Virus record (IMG/VR): IMGVR_UViG_3300030328_001411
Location: 1 to 36,004 of that record
Direction: 5' to 3' (one strand)
DNA from: a virus
Length of the DNA: 36,004 nucleotides
Shown here: positions 7,660 to 19,600 of the stretch, one piece after another
How positions within the stretch are numbered: the stretch's first letter is position 1
Layout: every line of letters begins with the position of its first letter
Notes under the pieces: generated by a model
The model's database searches: none
What the model was told of the DNA's origin: nothing
Seen by the model: the letters and a program-made list of their open reading frames with translations, nothing else
Program-made: the position numbers and the translations under genes

Positions 7660-10379
7660 TGAAAGTTCCAACTTTTCAAGTTCAAAGCCAAAGGACAAGT
7701 GAACCAAACACTTCTCCATTACAAGCAAAAGCAAATCCTAATATCCTGGCGTCACCACAAAATGCAATGGCAGATTTTGCTAATACTGCTTTTAATATCT
7801 CCAGCGATTTTTATAAAAAAGAATTAAAAATAAGAGATGATAGACAGCTAACTGAAGCTGTAAATGCTTTTTCTGAAGGATTAAATTTAGCGTCTATTGA
7901 AGCAAATAAGGAAACAGATCCAGGAAAAATTAAGCCAAAGTTTGATGAATTAACTGCTACTTTACTTGCAGAACAATCTGGAACAATAACCAGCAAAGCT
8001 ATAAGAAGCGTTTTTGAAAGCAAAGGTAAGAGCTTATTAACTAATTATAATATTAATATTAATAACCAGGTCAGAACTAAAGAAATTAAAAAAGACTTTG
8101 GTGAAAAGATTGTTTTAGAAAAAAAATTAATAGATGACGCTATTAATGGTAATAACGCTCAAAAGGTTGCAGCTTTTAATGATCTGTTTGGTAATGATGA
8201 TATTGGTGTAATAGGACTATACGATCAAATGTCTGGGTCTTTGATGGACCCTGGTGATGCTTTTAACAGAAGTGAAACAGTTAAAAAGACAATCGCAAAA
8301 CAAACAGTAATTAAAAATTTTAATGATCTTACTACTGTAGAAACAAAACAAGCATTTGTTGCTAATTTTAAAACTAATCCACCAAAAGCTCTTATGCCTT
8401 CAACTGTTGATGAGCTGACTAATAAATTAACTAGAGCTATTGATACAAGTATTAATAAAGCTAGGACGCTGAAAAACATTGCGTCTAAAGAAGGAGTAGC
8501 TGAGTTATTAGCTGGTATTGAAACAATGTCAGCAGAACAGCTTACTGCAAAGTTTAAAGAGATGGGGGACACAACCCCAGAAAATTTATTACTTACAGTT
8601 GGTGATTACACACAAGCAAGATTAACTTTGCAATCTAGGATCCGATTTTTAGAAAACCAAGCAGAATTAGAAAAAAATAAAGAGATGGTTGCTAACCTTG
8701 GCAAATTACAACTAGAGGTTGCAAACGCTGGTGATGATGAAGAAAAACTTGCAGCTATCTTAGAAAAAGTACAAGCAATAGATCCTGGTGTTGAGTTCCT
8801 TAAAGAAGGTCAAATTGCAGCTGTGGTAACTTCCTTAAATGCAAAAATAAAATTATTAGGCAAAGAAGATTCTGCTGATTTTTTGAATAACGAAAAAATA
8901 AAAATTCTACAAATGCAAATCAATGGGGACCTTAAAGGTCTTAACGAAATGATGATTAAGCATGGTGAGAATGATGAGTTATTAAAATCAGATGCTGGTA
9001 ATTATTTATCAATTTTAGGATCCCTGGAAAGTGGCATTAATAAATTAGAGAGTGATTTAAAATCTTCACAATCAGCCTTAGACAAAGAATTAAAAGAATT
9101 TGTATCTTTAATTCAAAGTGGTGGAACAGTAAATGAAGATATGTTTACTAACTTAGAAGAAAGAGCTGCTAACTTAGGAGATTATGGTCAAAACTTTTTG
9201 ATTAAACTTAACCAAGCAAAGGATCTTAATAACATACTTGGCACTATGAAAACTATGACACCTTCTGAGATTGAAGCTGCTGTAGCAAGTTTTTCTGGTG
9301 GTGTTACAGATACACAAGAAACTCCAGATGGAGATTTAGTCACAACAAATTTTGGTGGTCCAGGTGTTAATACTCAATTTGAAAAGACACTAATTAAAAG
9401 CAGCAAAACACTTTTAAATAATGTGCGTAGTGGTTTGAAGAATGATCCATTAACCTGGGCAGACACAGCTGGAATATTACAGCAACCTATCCAACAATTA
9501 TTTTTTGACCCAGGTGATCCAGGGTCCTCCATACAATCTTTTGCAATAAGAAAACAACAAGCAGATCAAGTTGCAGCTCATTATGGATTAAATAAAGTTA
9601 CATTTTTAAAGCCTAATGAAAAACTAGAGCTTACAGATGCTTTATATAATGGAACTAAAAAAACCAGACTTGATCTTTTAAATTTACTGGTTGGTGGTTT
9701 TGGTGCAGATGCTCCAGACGTTCTAGGAGAAATTTCTAAAAGTGGACCAGAGTTTGCTCATATAGGTGGTCTAATGAACCTGGGAGCAGACAGAGCTGTA
9801 GATCTTGCATTAGATGGATTGGACCTTAAAAAAGATGGACTAACAGCTCCAAACTTTACAACAGAAAACAGTAATATAATTTTTGGTATTCAAGTTGGTA
9901 ACGCTTTAGGTGCTAATATGTCTATGGCTGGTGACTTGGCAAGTGGCAAAAATATTGCGAGTGCAATTTATTTAGCTTTAGCAACCAGGAAGGGTTTTAC
10001 TGATTTTGATGATGGTGAATATGCAGATGCAATTCAGATGGCATTTGGTGCTAACCTGGATAATGGAACTGGTGGCATACAAGAAATAAGAAACAATCCT
10101 ACTTTAGTTCCTCCAGGCATGGACGCTGATATGATAGAAACTGCAATCAACGCAATGTCCCAGGAGTATTTAAGGTCCAGGGGTTACAATGTAGATCCTG
10201 GTTTATTTGACGAAATTACAAAAAAGAAAAGTTACTATCCTATCTATAAATTAATGGCTGTTGGTAATGGTTTGTATCAATTCCAGGAAGATCTTACAGA
10301 TGAAAATTCAGTAGCAGCTGATTTGGACGGAAACATAATTCAAGTATTAATTAGTGATTTAATAGAATTTCAACAATGA
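7659..10379 (+). CDS. Internal virion protein C (T7 gp15-like ejection protein)
   Basis: This 906-residue, mostly helical, charged protein has long coiled-coil stretches (residues about 270-500) and no membrane segment. It fits the gp15-type core protein, which forms the periplasmic tunnel during ejection; T7 gp15 is 747 residues. The N-terminal region 'FQVQSQRTSEPNTSPLQAKANPN' is like that of many marine podovirus homologues. The gene lies between the gp14-like protein and the polyvalent protein, overlapping both by 1-4 bases. The C-terminal part holds no recognised enzyme. Confidence 0.82.
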   Translation: MKVPTFQVQSQRTSEPNTSPLQAKANPNILASPQNAMADFANTAFNISSDFYKKELKIRDDRQLTEAVNAFSEGLNLASIEANKETDPGKIKPKFDELTATLLAEQSGTITSKAIRSVFESKGKSLLTNYNININNQVRTKEIKKDFGEKIVLEKKLIDDAINGNNAQKVAAFNDLFGNDDIGVIGLYDQMSGSLMDPGDAFNRSETVKKTIAKQTVIKNFNDLTTVETKQAFVANFKTNPPKALMPSTVDELTNKLTRAIDTSINKARTLKNIASKEGVAELLAGIETMSAEQLTAKFKEMGDTTPENLLLTVGDYTQARLTLQSRIRFLENQAELEKNKEMVANLGKLQLEVANAGDDEEKLAAILEKVQAIDPGVEFLKEGQIAAVVTSLNAKIKLLGKEDSADFLNNEKIKILQMQINGDLKGLNEMMIKHGENDELLKSDAGNYLSILGSLESGINKLESDLKSSQSALDKELKEFVSLIQSGGTVNEDMFTNLEERAANLGDYGQNFLIKLNQAKDLNNILGTMKTMTPSEIEAAVASFSGGVTDTQETPDGDLVTTNFGGPGVNTQFEKTLIKSSKTLLNNVRSGLKNDPLTWADTAGILQQPIQQLFFDPGDPGSSIQSFAIRKQQADQVAAHYGLNKVTFLKPNEKLELTDALYNGTKKTRLDLLNLLVGGFGADAPDVLGEISKSGPEFAHIGGLMNLGADRAVDLALDGLDLKKDGLTAPNFTTENSNIIFGIQVGNALGANMSMAGDLASGKNIASAIYLALATRKGFTDFDDGEYADAIQMAFGANLDNGTGGIQEIRNNPTLVPPGMDADMIETAINAMSQEYLRSRGYNVDPGLFDEITKKKSYYPIYKLMAVGNGLYQFQEDLTDENSVAADLDGNIIQVLISDLIEFQQ

Positions 10380-13300
10380 GTTTTCTTTTTAACGACAATA
10401 CACCAACAGCTAATAATTCTGTTCAACCATTTCCTACAAATTACAGATCAAAAGCACGAGGAACTTTTGGTGAGAATTTAAGAGCTGGTTTTGGTATGTT
10501 TACAACCAATGAAACTACCTGGTCACCAGCTATTGTCCTGGAAGAAATCTGGGATCCTATTATAGATTTAATTCGTGAAAGAGGGTCAGAAGAGTTTGAC
10601 ACTTCATTAAGATCACAAATGACTAATAATCCCTGGTTTCCACAGAACGCTGGAACATTTGGCGTTAGTGCAATACAAAATCCAGCAACTCAATTACGCA
10701 TTGGTGTTTTAAATGATTTAGACCAAAGACTACGAAATGGTAATTCTGCGTATGTTCGTCATGCGTCAATGTACTTAAAACATATTAATGATAATCCAGA
10801 TAAATACCCAGAGTTACAAGGATTAACTCTTGAAAAGATCCTGGAACAAGGAAGAGAATACGCTACAAAGAAAAGAACAGACTTTGATGAGTTAGCTCAA
10901 AGATCACCAGGAGCTACAAAAGCAATAGCAAGATTTATTGGACAAGCTGGTGGTGTTATAAATGAGCCAGTTGTTGTTGGGTCCATGATGTTAGGTGGTG
11001 GACTTAACTCTGGATTATTTAAAATTGCTTTAACTGAGGCTGTTATAGGAGCTGGATCTGAAGCTATCTTACAGCCAAAAGTAGCTCAATGGTATAAAGA
11101 GCTGGGTCTGGAAATGTCCTGGGGTGATTATTTTACCAGGGTAGCAGCTGGAGGATTGTTTGGTTTTACAACTCCTTATGCAATAGCTGGAACAGTAAAA
11201 GGCATATCTATATCAACAAACAAAATACGCCAAGGTATAAATGTATTAACTGACGCAACAAGGGTAAGAGCTGAAGCAAATCCTAATGATGCAAAATTAA
11301 ATACAACTGCTACAGAAGTTGAACAAAACAACCAGGCAATAAATGAAGTAGCAGATGATATTGAAACCACTCAAACAAAGCCTATTGAAAATACTGAGGA
11401 ACATAACTTTAGATTAAATGAAGCTGAGAGGGCATTAAACGCAAATGAAATGCCCAATATACCAGAGCAGCCTATTAGTGATGTAAACCAGGCAAAAACA
11501 GTTTATGACAATGATCCACGATATGTAGATATAATTGATGTAGATTTTGATAGAGTTGATGTAGACGCCAGGTCATTTCAATATAAAGAAGGTGGTGATG
11601 CTTTTGGAGTCTTGCCAACATTGCAAGGTGTTACAAAATGGGATCCAATGAAAGCAGATCTCATAACTATATATGAAAGAGCAGATGGTAAACAATTTGT
11701 AGCAGATGGACACCAAAGATTTGGTTTAGCAAAAAGAATAAAACAAACAGATCCATCTCAAGATGTAAGATTAAAAGCATACGTTCTAAAAGAAACAGAT
11801 GGAATTACTGTTGACCAGGCACGAATAATTGCAGCTTTAAAAAATATTGCCCAGGGATCTGGTTCAGCTATTGATGCAGCAAAAGTTTTAAGAGTTGACC
11901 CAAATCAAGCTGGTGAATTACCTCCTAATTCATCATTAGTTAGAACAGCTAAAAACCTGGTTAACTTATCAGATGATAATTTTTTAATGGTAGTTAATAA
12001 TGTTATTCCAACAAACTTTGGTGCTAAAGTTGGTGAGCTAATACCAGATAATCCAGAACTACAAATAGCTGCTATTAATGTTTTATCTAAAACACAGCCA
12101 TCTAATATTGCACAAGCAACCTCTATTATTAACCAGGTTAAAAGTTTACCAACTGACCAGGTAAAGCAAACAAGTCTTTTTGGTGAAGAAGTAATATCTG
12201 AAAGTTTTTACCTGGAAAGAGCAAAGGTCCTGGACCAAACTGTAAAACAATTAAGACAAGACCAAAAATCTTTTGAAAACTTGATTAAAAATGCAGATAG
12301 TTTTAAAGAAGAAGGTAATGTTTTAGCACAAAAAGCAAATGAAACGAGAGTAGACAATGACCAAAAAGCAACGCAATTCCTCGAAAAACTTGCGAACAGA
12401 AGAGGGGAAATCTCAGAAAAGCTCAATGAAGCAGCAAAAAGAGCTAGGGCAGATGGAAACACGAAAAACGCTACAGCAGATTTTCTCCAGTTTATCAGAG
12501 GACGAATTGAACGAGGTGAACTATCACTTATCGAGGAACTTAATGCTGGAAGCCATTACCAAAATAAAACGAAAAGGTACACAAGCGAGAATGAAGAAGT
12601 CCAACAAGGTATTGATGAACCAGGAGGAGTTGAAGCTCAACGACAAGCAGATAGTTTAAAAAATGATTTAGACCCACCACGAGAGGCTTTTCAAGAAGAT
12701 CTTAATGAACGATTAGACCTGGAAAGTAAAATGAACGCTGGTGATTTTACTGTTGAGCAAATAGAACAACACCCAGCAGTTAAAAAAGCTGTTAATCAAA
12801 TGTACGATATACCAGAAACGATTGAACCTGGTAAAAAATCACTTGCAGATCTTACAGAAGAATATTTAGAAAATCGTCAATTTGTTGTTAAAGATAAAGC
12901 TGGACTAACAAGAAATGTCAAAGGTTACACAACTGGTGTTGCAGCTTTATATAATTACTTAACAAAATTTGCCTGGTTAGATGATGGTATAGATCCACCA
13001 GTAAATTCAGTAGCACAAGAAAAAAAAGCAGTAATATTATTAGGACAACCAGCGTCTGGTAAAAGCTCGATTGCTAATCCTATTGCTAGAAAAATGAAAG
13101 CTATTATAGCTGATAGTGATGAAGCAAAAAAGATATTACCAGAATACCAGGGTGGCATAGGAGCAAACGCTGTTCATAGTGAAAGCTCAATGATTAATGA
13201 TCTTATTTTATTTAATGCAGTAAGAAATGGTGATAATATCGTTATACCACAAACTGGTGGTAGACTTGAAACTATAGAAAAAAACATTAAATTATTAGTA

Positions 13301-14149
13301 GATGCTGGTTATGATGTTACACTTGGAAATGTAGATGTAACATTCGACAATGCAATGAACCGAATGATTAGAAGGTTTATATCTACTGGCAGATTAATTC
13401 CATTAGAAGTAATGAAAGAAATTGGAAATCTTCCAAAAAACAATTACAATCAAATAAAAGGTAAAGTTAATGGCTACTTTGAAATCGACAACAACCAGCC
13501 AAAAGGCGAAAGGCAAACCCTCCTCGAAGATAGCAGAGAGTTCCTTAAACCAATCCCAATCGACTACAAGCTGGGGGGACAAGGAGCTGTACGCCAGGAA
13601 CCTGGTGGAGTCACCACGAGGGCAGAAACTGGTAGACCAGATCAACCAGGAGATCAAACGCCAGGGCAAGTAGACAAGGATCTATTTGACCAAGCAGCTG
13701 ATAGTCAACCAGGCGAAAGACAGACAGACTTAGAATTAATTATTGAAGAAGCCACAACAGCAACTGGCAAAGTTGACTTAGATGATCCTTTTGCCCAGGG
13801 TCCACTTTCAATAGATCAACTTAAAAATGTTGTTATGGAACAATATCCAGGAAGATTTGATGTAGATACTGGACCTAATGGTGGATTAATTGTTACTGAA
13901 AATACTTCATTAAATCGTGTTGGAGAAAAATTAAAAGATGAATATGATCTTGCCTTAGATGATCTGAAAGGTTATAAAGAACCTATTAAAGTTGAGGATC
14001 CTATCGAGGAGCTTGACGTTGAAATTCCAGATGTAAAAATTGATGATGCAACTGGTAATGAAATTCTTACAACAACAACACCACGACAAATAAAAGCAGA
14101 GATAGATCAAGACCAGCGTATGCTTGATCGCCTGGAAGGTTGCGTATGA
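10376..14149 (+). CDS. Polyvalent ejection protein with ParB-like and zeta-kinase-like domains
   Basis: This 1257-residue protein sits among the ejection genes. Residues 1-290 are unassigned, with alanine/glycine-rich hydrophobic stretches near 190-270. A ParB/sulfiredoxin-like domain follows (about 395-490), with WDPMKA and 'VADGHQRFGLAKR' at 442-454. After a coiled coil comes a P-loop domain: GQPASGKS at 890-897, IADSDEAKKILPEY, an HSESS segment, 'NIVIPQTGG' and an Arg-rich MIRRFISTGRLIP stretch, which match zeta-toxin-type kinases. Such multi-domain proteins delivered with phage DNA are known as polyvalent proteins. Targets here are unknown. It overlaps the next gene by ATGA. Confidence 0.75.
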   Translation: MSFLFNDNTPTANNSVQPFPTNYRSKARGTFGENLRAGFGMFTTNETTWSPAIVLEEIWDPIIDLIRERGSEEFDTSLRSQMTNNPWFPQNAGTFGVSAIQNPATQLRIGVLNDLDQRLRNGNSAYVRHASMYLKHINDNPDKYPELQGLTLEKILEQGREYATKKRTDFDELAQRSPGATKAIARFIGQAGGVINEPVVVGSMMLGGGLNSGLFKIALTEAVIGAGSEAILQPKVAQWYKELGLEMSWGDYFTRVAAGGLFGFTTPYAIAGTVKGISISTNKIRQGINVLTDATRVRAEANPNDAKLNTTATEVEQNNQAINEVADDIETTQTKPIENTEEHNFRLNEAERALNANEMPNIPEQPISDVNQAKTVYDNDPRYVDIIDVDFDRVDVDARSFQYKEGGDAFGVLPTLQGVTKWDPMKADLITIYERADGKQFVADGHQRFGLAKRIKQTDPSQDVRLKAYVLKETDGITVDQARIIAALKNIAQGSGSAIDAAKVLRVDPNQAGELPPNSSLVRTAKNLVNLSDDNFLMVVNNVIPTNFGAKVGELIPDNPELQIAAINVLSKTQPSNIAQATSIINQVKSLPTDQVKQTSLFGEEVISESFYLERAKVLDQTVKQLRQDQKSFENLIKNADSFKEEGNVLAQKANETRVDNDQKATQFLEKLANRRGEISEKLNEAAKRARADGNTKNATADFLQFIRGRIERGELSLIEELNAGSHYQNKTKRYTSENEEVQQGIDEPGGVEAQRQADSLKNDLDPPREAFQEDLNERLDLESKMNAGDFTVEQIEQHPAVKKAVNQMYDIPETIEPGKKSLADLTEEYLENRQFVVKDKAGLTRNVKGYTTGVAALYNYLTKFAWLDDGIDPPVNSVAQEKKAVILLGQPASGKSSIANPIARKMKAIIADSDEAKKILPEYQGGIGANAVHSESSMINDLILFNAVRNGDNIVIPQTGGRLETIEKNIKLLVDAGYDVTLGNVDVTFDNAMNRMIRRFISTGRLIPLEVMKEIGNLPKNNYNQIKGKVNGYFEIDNNQPKGERQTLLEDSREFLKPIPIDYKLGGQGAVRQEPGGVTTRAETGRPDQPGDQTPGQVDKDLFDQAADSQPGERQTDLELIIEEATTATGKVDLDDPFAQGPLSIDQLKNVVMEQYPGRFDVDTGPNGGLIVTENTSLNRVGEKLKDEYDLALDDLKGYKEPIKVEDPIEELDVEIPDVKIDDATGNEILTTTTPRQIKAEIDQDQRMLDRLEGCV

Positions 14150-16620
14150 GCTTAGTAGATTGCATTGAAAATGCTTTTGATGAAGGAACTATCACAGCAG
14201 ACCAAAGGCGAAATGCCCTGGACCTTTTTGTTCAAAATAAAGTTGAGTTAGAAAAAAACCAGGGAATGAGTGCAGCTGATGCAGATATACAAGCAGCAAG
14301 AGATACTTTTGATGCTCTTAAACATGCTTCTGTAGAAAAGGCTAGGAAACTAGTTATGCAACAGAAAGCCTGGAAACAGATTGAATTAAATGTCAATGAA
14401 TATAGAGATAGCTCTGGTAATGTAAACTGGGGTAGGGCAGCTGCTGCATTACTAGAAGAAGATAGACGTAGTAAATTCTCTTCTGTAAAACAAAGGATCC
14501 AGGCAGTTGAAAACTCAGCCATTAGAAACTTAGATAATTTTCTGGTTACATTTAAAAGAAATCTAGTAGGAGCTGTAAGAAACAAAGCCAAACTTGATAA
14601 CATGGTTAGAGAAGTTTTTGGTCAAGATACTGGTGATGTATCAGCCAGGGAAATGGCACGAGCTTGGGCAGACACAGCAGAGAAATTAAGAAAACGATTT
14701 AATGCAGCTGGTGGATCTATAGCTAAAAGAATTGGCTGGGGATTGCCACAAACACATGATGCTATTGCTATTCGTAAAGCTGGTAAAGAAGAATGGGTAA
14801 ATTTTGTAAGGTCCAGGCTAGACGAAGCTAAAATGATTGATGAGCAAACTGGAAAGCAAATTCCATTTAGTGAACTTAATTATGTATTAGACCAGGTTTA
14901 TGAAACGATTATAACAGATGGATTAAATAAACTTAATCCTAGTCGTGCTAGAGGTGGCAAGTCATTAGGCAATAGAAGAACAGATCATAGATTTTTAATA
15001 TTTAAAGATGCTGATAGCTGGTTAGAATATTCTGCAAGGTTTGCAAAAGGTACGCCTTTTGATGTAATGATTGGACATATTAAATCAATGTCCAGGGACA
15101 TAGGTCAAATGGAAATCCTGGGACCTAACCCAGCGTCAACTATTGAGTTGATGAAACAAAATGTTAAAAAATCAAACATTAATAAAGCAAATGGTGAACG
15201 AAGAACTAACATTGATAATAATAATATAGATCAACTTTATAGAGCTTTAGCTGGTCAAAACGATAATGCTGTTGACTCAGCTATAGGATCTTCTTTTGCT
15301 GGATTACGACAAGTTCTACAAGCAGCACAATTAGGAATGGCAGCTGTTCTGGCAACAACAGATTTAAACTTTCAACGTATTGCTAGAAGAACATCTGGTT
15401 TAAGCCAGGTTAATATGATTGGTCAATACTTTAAATTGTTGCAGCCACTTGGTAGAAATGAACAACAAAAACTTGCAGTAAGATTAGGATTAATTTCAGA
15501 AGGTTGGCTTTCAATAGCGTCAGCTCAACAGAGATTTGTTGGAGAAATATCTGGTCCAGAAGTTACCAGGAGAATAGGTGACTTTGTTATGAGAGCGTCT
15601 GGATTGTCACCCTGGACCCAGGCTGGACGTTGGGCATTTGGCATGGAGTTCCTGGGAAATCTTGCTGATAATGTAGGTAAAACATTTGATGAGCTTGATG
15701 CACCATTACAGCAAACTTTAAAACAATATGGAATTGAAAGTGATAGCTGGAACATTATGCGTACTACAGATCTGTATGAGCATAAAGGAGCTACATTTTT
15801 AAGAGCTGAAGAAATAGAAGCCAGGACAGATATTAGTCCAGAACTATCCAGGAAACTTGGAACCAGGTTAATGGAGATGGTCGATACTGAAACTAACTTT
15901 GCTGTTCCTTCAACAAGTATAAGAGGAAGAACATTTTTAACTGGTGATACCAAACCAGGAACGATTGCTGGTGAGCTTACCAGGTCATTTGCAATGTATA
16001 AAAACTTTGGTGTTACCCTGGTACACACGCATATTATGCGTGGTATTGCCCAGGTTGGTTTCCAGAGAAAAGGAATGTACCTGGCAGACATGATTATTTC
16101 AGCCACTATTATGGGTGGAATAGCCATGCAATTTAAAGAGATGGCAAAAGGTAGGGATCCTAGACCTATGAACTCACCACAGTTCTGGGGAGCTGCATTT
16201 ATGCAAGGTGGTGGTTTAGGTATATTTGGAGATTTTTTATTCTGGGACGTCAACAGATATGGTGGAGGATTGTCAAAAACTGTTGCTGGTCCAGTTGTTG
16301 GTTTTATGGGCGATTTAAATACGCTTACTACTGGTAACATACTCCAGGCAATGAGTGGAGAAGATACAAATTTTTCAAATGAATTAATCAACTTTATAGG
16401 CAGATACACTCCAGGCTCTTCTCTTTGGTACATGAGATTAGCAATGGAAAGAAATATATTGGATAGGCTTAAACTATGGGCAGATCCAATGGAATCCAGG
16501 AAGGCTTTTAGGAGAACTGAAAGAAACTGGAAAAACAATTATGGTCAAAAGTTCTGGTGGCGTCCAGGTAAACTTCAACCAGATAGATTACCCAATTTAT
16601 ATAACGCATTAGGAAATTAA
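14146..16620 (+). CDS. Large internal virion/ejection protein
   Basis: This protein is about 824 residues when started at the ATG that overlaps the previous stop (ATGA); a TTG six bases earlier is possible but less likely. The N-terminal half is helical and charged. The C-terminal half has several hydrophobic stretches (for example around QAAQLGMAAVLATTDL, YLADMIISATIMGGIAM and FMQGGGLGIFGDFLFW), which suggest membrane insertion during DNA ejection. No lytic transglycosylase Glu motif like that of T7 gp16 was found. It closes the ejection block before the tail fibre. Its function is inferred from place and hydrophobicity. Confidence 0.7.
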   Translation: MSLVDCIENAFDEGTITADQRRNALDLFVQNKVELEKNQGMSAADADIQAARDTFDALKHASVEKARKLVMQQKAWKQIELNVNEYRDSSGNVNWGRAAAALLEEDRRSKFSSVKQRIQAVENSAIRNLDNFLVTFKRNLVGAVRNKAKLDNMVREVFGQDTGDVSAREMARAWADTAEKLRKRFNAAGGSIAKRIGWGLPQTHDAIAIRKAGKEEWVNFVRSRLDEAKMIDEQTGKQIPFSELNYVLDQVYETIITDGLNKLNPSRARGGKSLGNRRTDHRFLIFKDADSWLEYSARFAKGTPFDVMIGHIKSMSRDIGQMEILGPNPASTIELMKQNVKKSNINKANGERRTNIDNNNIDQLYRALAGQNDNAVDSAIGSSFAGLRQVLQAAQLGMAAVLATTDLNFQRIARRTSGLSQVNMIGQYFKLLQPLGRNEQQKLAVRLGLISEGWLSIASAQQRFVGEISGPEVTRRIGDFVMRASGLSPWTQAGRWAFGMEFLGNLADNVGKTFDELDAPLQQTLKQYGIESDSWNIMRTTDLYEHKGATFLRAEEIEARTDISPELSRKLGTRLMEMVDTETNFAVPSTSIRGRTFLTGDTKPGTIAGELTRSFAMYKNFGVTLVHTHIMRGIAQVGFQRKGMYLADMIISATIMGGIAMQFKEMAKGRDPRPMNSPQFWGAAFMQGGGLGIFGDFLFWDVNRYGGGLSKTVAGPVVGFMGDLNTLTTGNILQAMSGEDTNFSNELINFIGRYTPGSSLWYMRLAMERNILDRLKLWADPMESRKAFRRTERNWKNNYGQKFWWRPGKLQPDRLPNLYNALGN

Positions 16621-16621
16621 T

Positions 16622-19600
16622 ATGACAGTATCAAGTACAAATAATAAGGCGAGTTATAGTGCTAATGGATCAACTACGACTTTTGCTTATAACTTTACCA
16701 TCACAGCTGCGTCTGAATTAAAGGTATTTATAAGAAGTGCAACTGGAACTGAAACACTTAAAACTTTAACAACACATTATACATTAACCAATGTTGGTGT
16801 TTCTGGTGGTGGTAATGTGGTTTTTGTAACAAGTCCTTCAGATCACACTCCAGCAGATGGTGAAACAGTTGTTGTGCAAAGAGTGGTCCCATTAACTCAA
16901 GCAACAGATTATGTAGAAAATGATCCTTTTCCAGCTGCTACCCATGAAGATGCCCTGGATAAATTAACTTTTATTGCTCAACAGCTCCAGGAAGAAGTTG
17001 ATAGATCTCTAAAATTGTCTGTGACAAATACAATGACAAGTACAGAGTTTACTAAATCAGCTACTGATAGAGCTAACAAAATTATAGCTTTTGATGGTTC
17101 TGGAGAATTGTCTGTAACAACGGAGCTTGGAACTTTTAGAGGAAACTGGGCAGCTAGTACATCTTATAACTTGCGTGATTTGGTCAAGCAAAATTCAGCG
17201 AGTGATAGCTCAACATATAAAAGTATTTATATTTGCACAACTGCACACACAAGTACTGGATCTTATCTAACACAAAATGACACAAGCAACTGGTCGGTCC
17301 TGGTAGATTTAGCTGCACATGATACAATATCAGAATTAACTGATACTAATATATCAAGTTTAGCTAGTGGTCATGTACTAATATATGATGGTTCAGATAG
17401 CTTTGATAATAAAGCAATATCTGGTGATGCAACACTTGCCAATACTGGTGCTTTGACAATAGCAGCTGATGCTATCGAAAGTACTATGTTAAACGATAAT
17501 ATTATAAGTGGTCAGACAGCCATTACTTCTGGATTAGCTGCTACTGATGAATTACTTTTCTCAGATGCTGGAACAATTAAAAGAATGGACGTATCAGTTC
17601 TTACTGATTACTATAAAGCTCTTGAAGTAACTGAAACAAACAAAACATTAACATCACCTAAAATAAACGAAGATGTAGCACTTACAGCAACTGCTACAGA
17701 GCTTAATTTACTAGATGATGTGTCTGGGTTAGTGAAAGCAGACTTTACAAAACTTGCTGGCGTTGATTCAACAGCTACAGAACTTAATATTGTAGATGGT
17801 AATACCTCTGTTGGAACAACTACAGTTTCAGATGGACATGGTATTGTTATGAATCATGGTGGTACTATGGCACAAACTACAGTACAAACACTTGCTGCTT
17901 ATCTTGATGATGAAATAACTGCAATGCCAAATCTTGTAACAACTGCTGCAACAACAGTTGGAGCTTTAAATAGTGGTTCAATAACAAGTGGGTTTGGAGC
18001 TATTGACAATGGTTCTTCTGCTATAACCACAACTGGAACAGTTACATACGGAAGTCTTAGTGATGGATCAATAACAGTTACTGCGTTTGTTGACGAAGAT
18101 AATATGTCTAGTGATAGTGCTACTTTAATTCCTACTCAACAAAGTGTTAAGGCTTATGTTGATAATCAAACTTTATCATTAATTGATGAAGATAATATGG
18201 CAACAGATTCAGCATCAAGACCACCATCTCAACAGAGTGTTAAGGCTTACATAGCAACTCAAATAGCTACAAAAGATAATTCAGATGAAATTACAGAAGG
18301 GTCAAGTAATTTATACTTTACCAATGCAAGAGCAGATGCGAGGATTACAAATGCACTAATTGACGAAGATGATATGTCAACTAATAGTGCTACAAAAATT
18401 CCATCACAACAATCTGTTAAGGCTTATGTTGATGCACAAAAAGCTGATATGCAGTTCGTCCTGGAAGATGGTGATGGAACAGAAGTACAGATAACCAAAG
18501 ACAAAGAAGTTAAGTTTGTTGAAGGTGGTGGTATTGATATTAACTGGACTGATACAGACAACGGAACAGACGGAGATCCGTTTGATTTAACATTTACAAT
18601 TAATGCAGATCAAACAGACATTACTTCAATACTTGCGACAGATGTTAAGATTGGCGAAGATGACCAAACCAAAATAGATTTTGAAACAAATAATCAAATT
18701 AATTTTTATGCAGATAATACCAAACGAGTAACGATTGATTCAACTGGTTTAACTGTTAACTCTGGCAGTTTAGAAACAGCAACCATTGATTATACAGATG
18801 GCGATAATGCCATGACGATTGCAGATGGTGGTGCAGTTACATTCGCACAAGTTCCAGTTTTTCCAGATGACACGATTGAAACAAACGATATCCAGGACAA
18901 TGCTGTAACATTGGCAAAGATGGCTGGTTTGGCAAGAGGTAAACTAATTACTGGAGATAGTAGTGGTGATCCAACAGCATTAGCTATTGGTACAAATGGT
19001 CAGTATTTAAAATCAGATGGCAATGATTTGGTATGGGGTTCGGCTACAGTAAGTGGGTTAGCTTGTGATGATTTAACTGTGGGTGATAGTGCCGTTACAA
19101 TTTCTACATCATCTGGTAATATAACTTTAGATGCTCAAGGAGCTGATACTGACATCATTTTTAAAGGTACTGATGGTAGTGCAGATACAACCTTTTTAAC
19201 GATTGATGGTAGTGATGCTGGAAAGTTGTTACCTAATAATGGAATTGATTTAAATGCCAAAGAGTTAATATTAGATGCAGATGCTGATACTTCTATTACT
19301 GCCGATACAGATGACCAGATAGATTTTAAAGCTGGAAATGTTATAAGAGCATCTGTAATTTCAACTGGATTACAAATAGGTGGCACAGCCTATTTTGCTT
19401 CTCCAACATTAACTTTAAAAGACCCAGATAGTGGTGTTGGTGGTGGTACTATTGGTGGAAAAATAGATTTTCATACTAGTGATTCAACTGGTACTGGTGT
19501 TTCAGCAAAAATACAAGCTAAATATGAAGATGCTAATGGTAATACGTCTGTTTCTTTTGAAACTGGTAGTGGGGGAAGTACTTCTGAAAAAATGAACATA

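Noticed and set aside
12357-12659. 100-codon frame inside the polyvalent gene
   Set aside because: It overlaps a well-supported gene in another frame with no ribosome site; the Lys/Gln-rich product is what a shifted charged coiled coil gives.
15525-16538. 337-codon open frame on the minus strand
   Set aside because: It lies wholly opposite the ejection protein gene, has no ribosome site, and its product lacks a recognisable motif; it follows from codon bias of the real gene.
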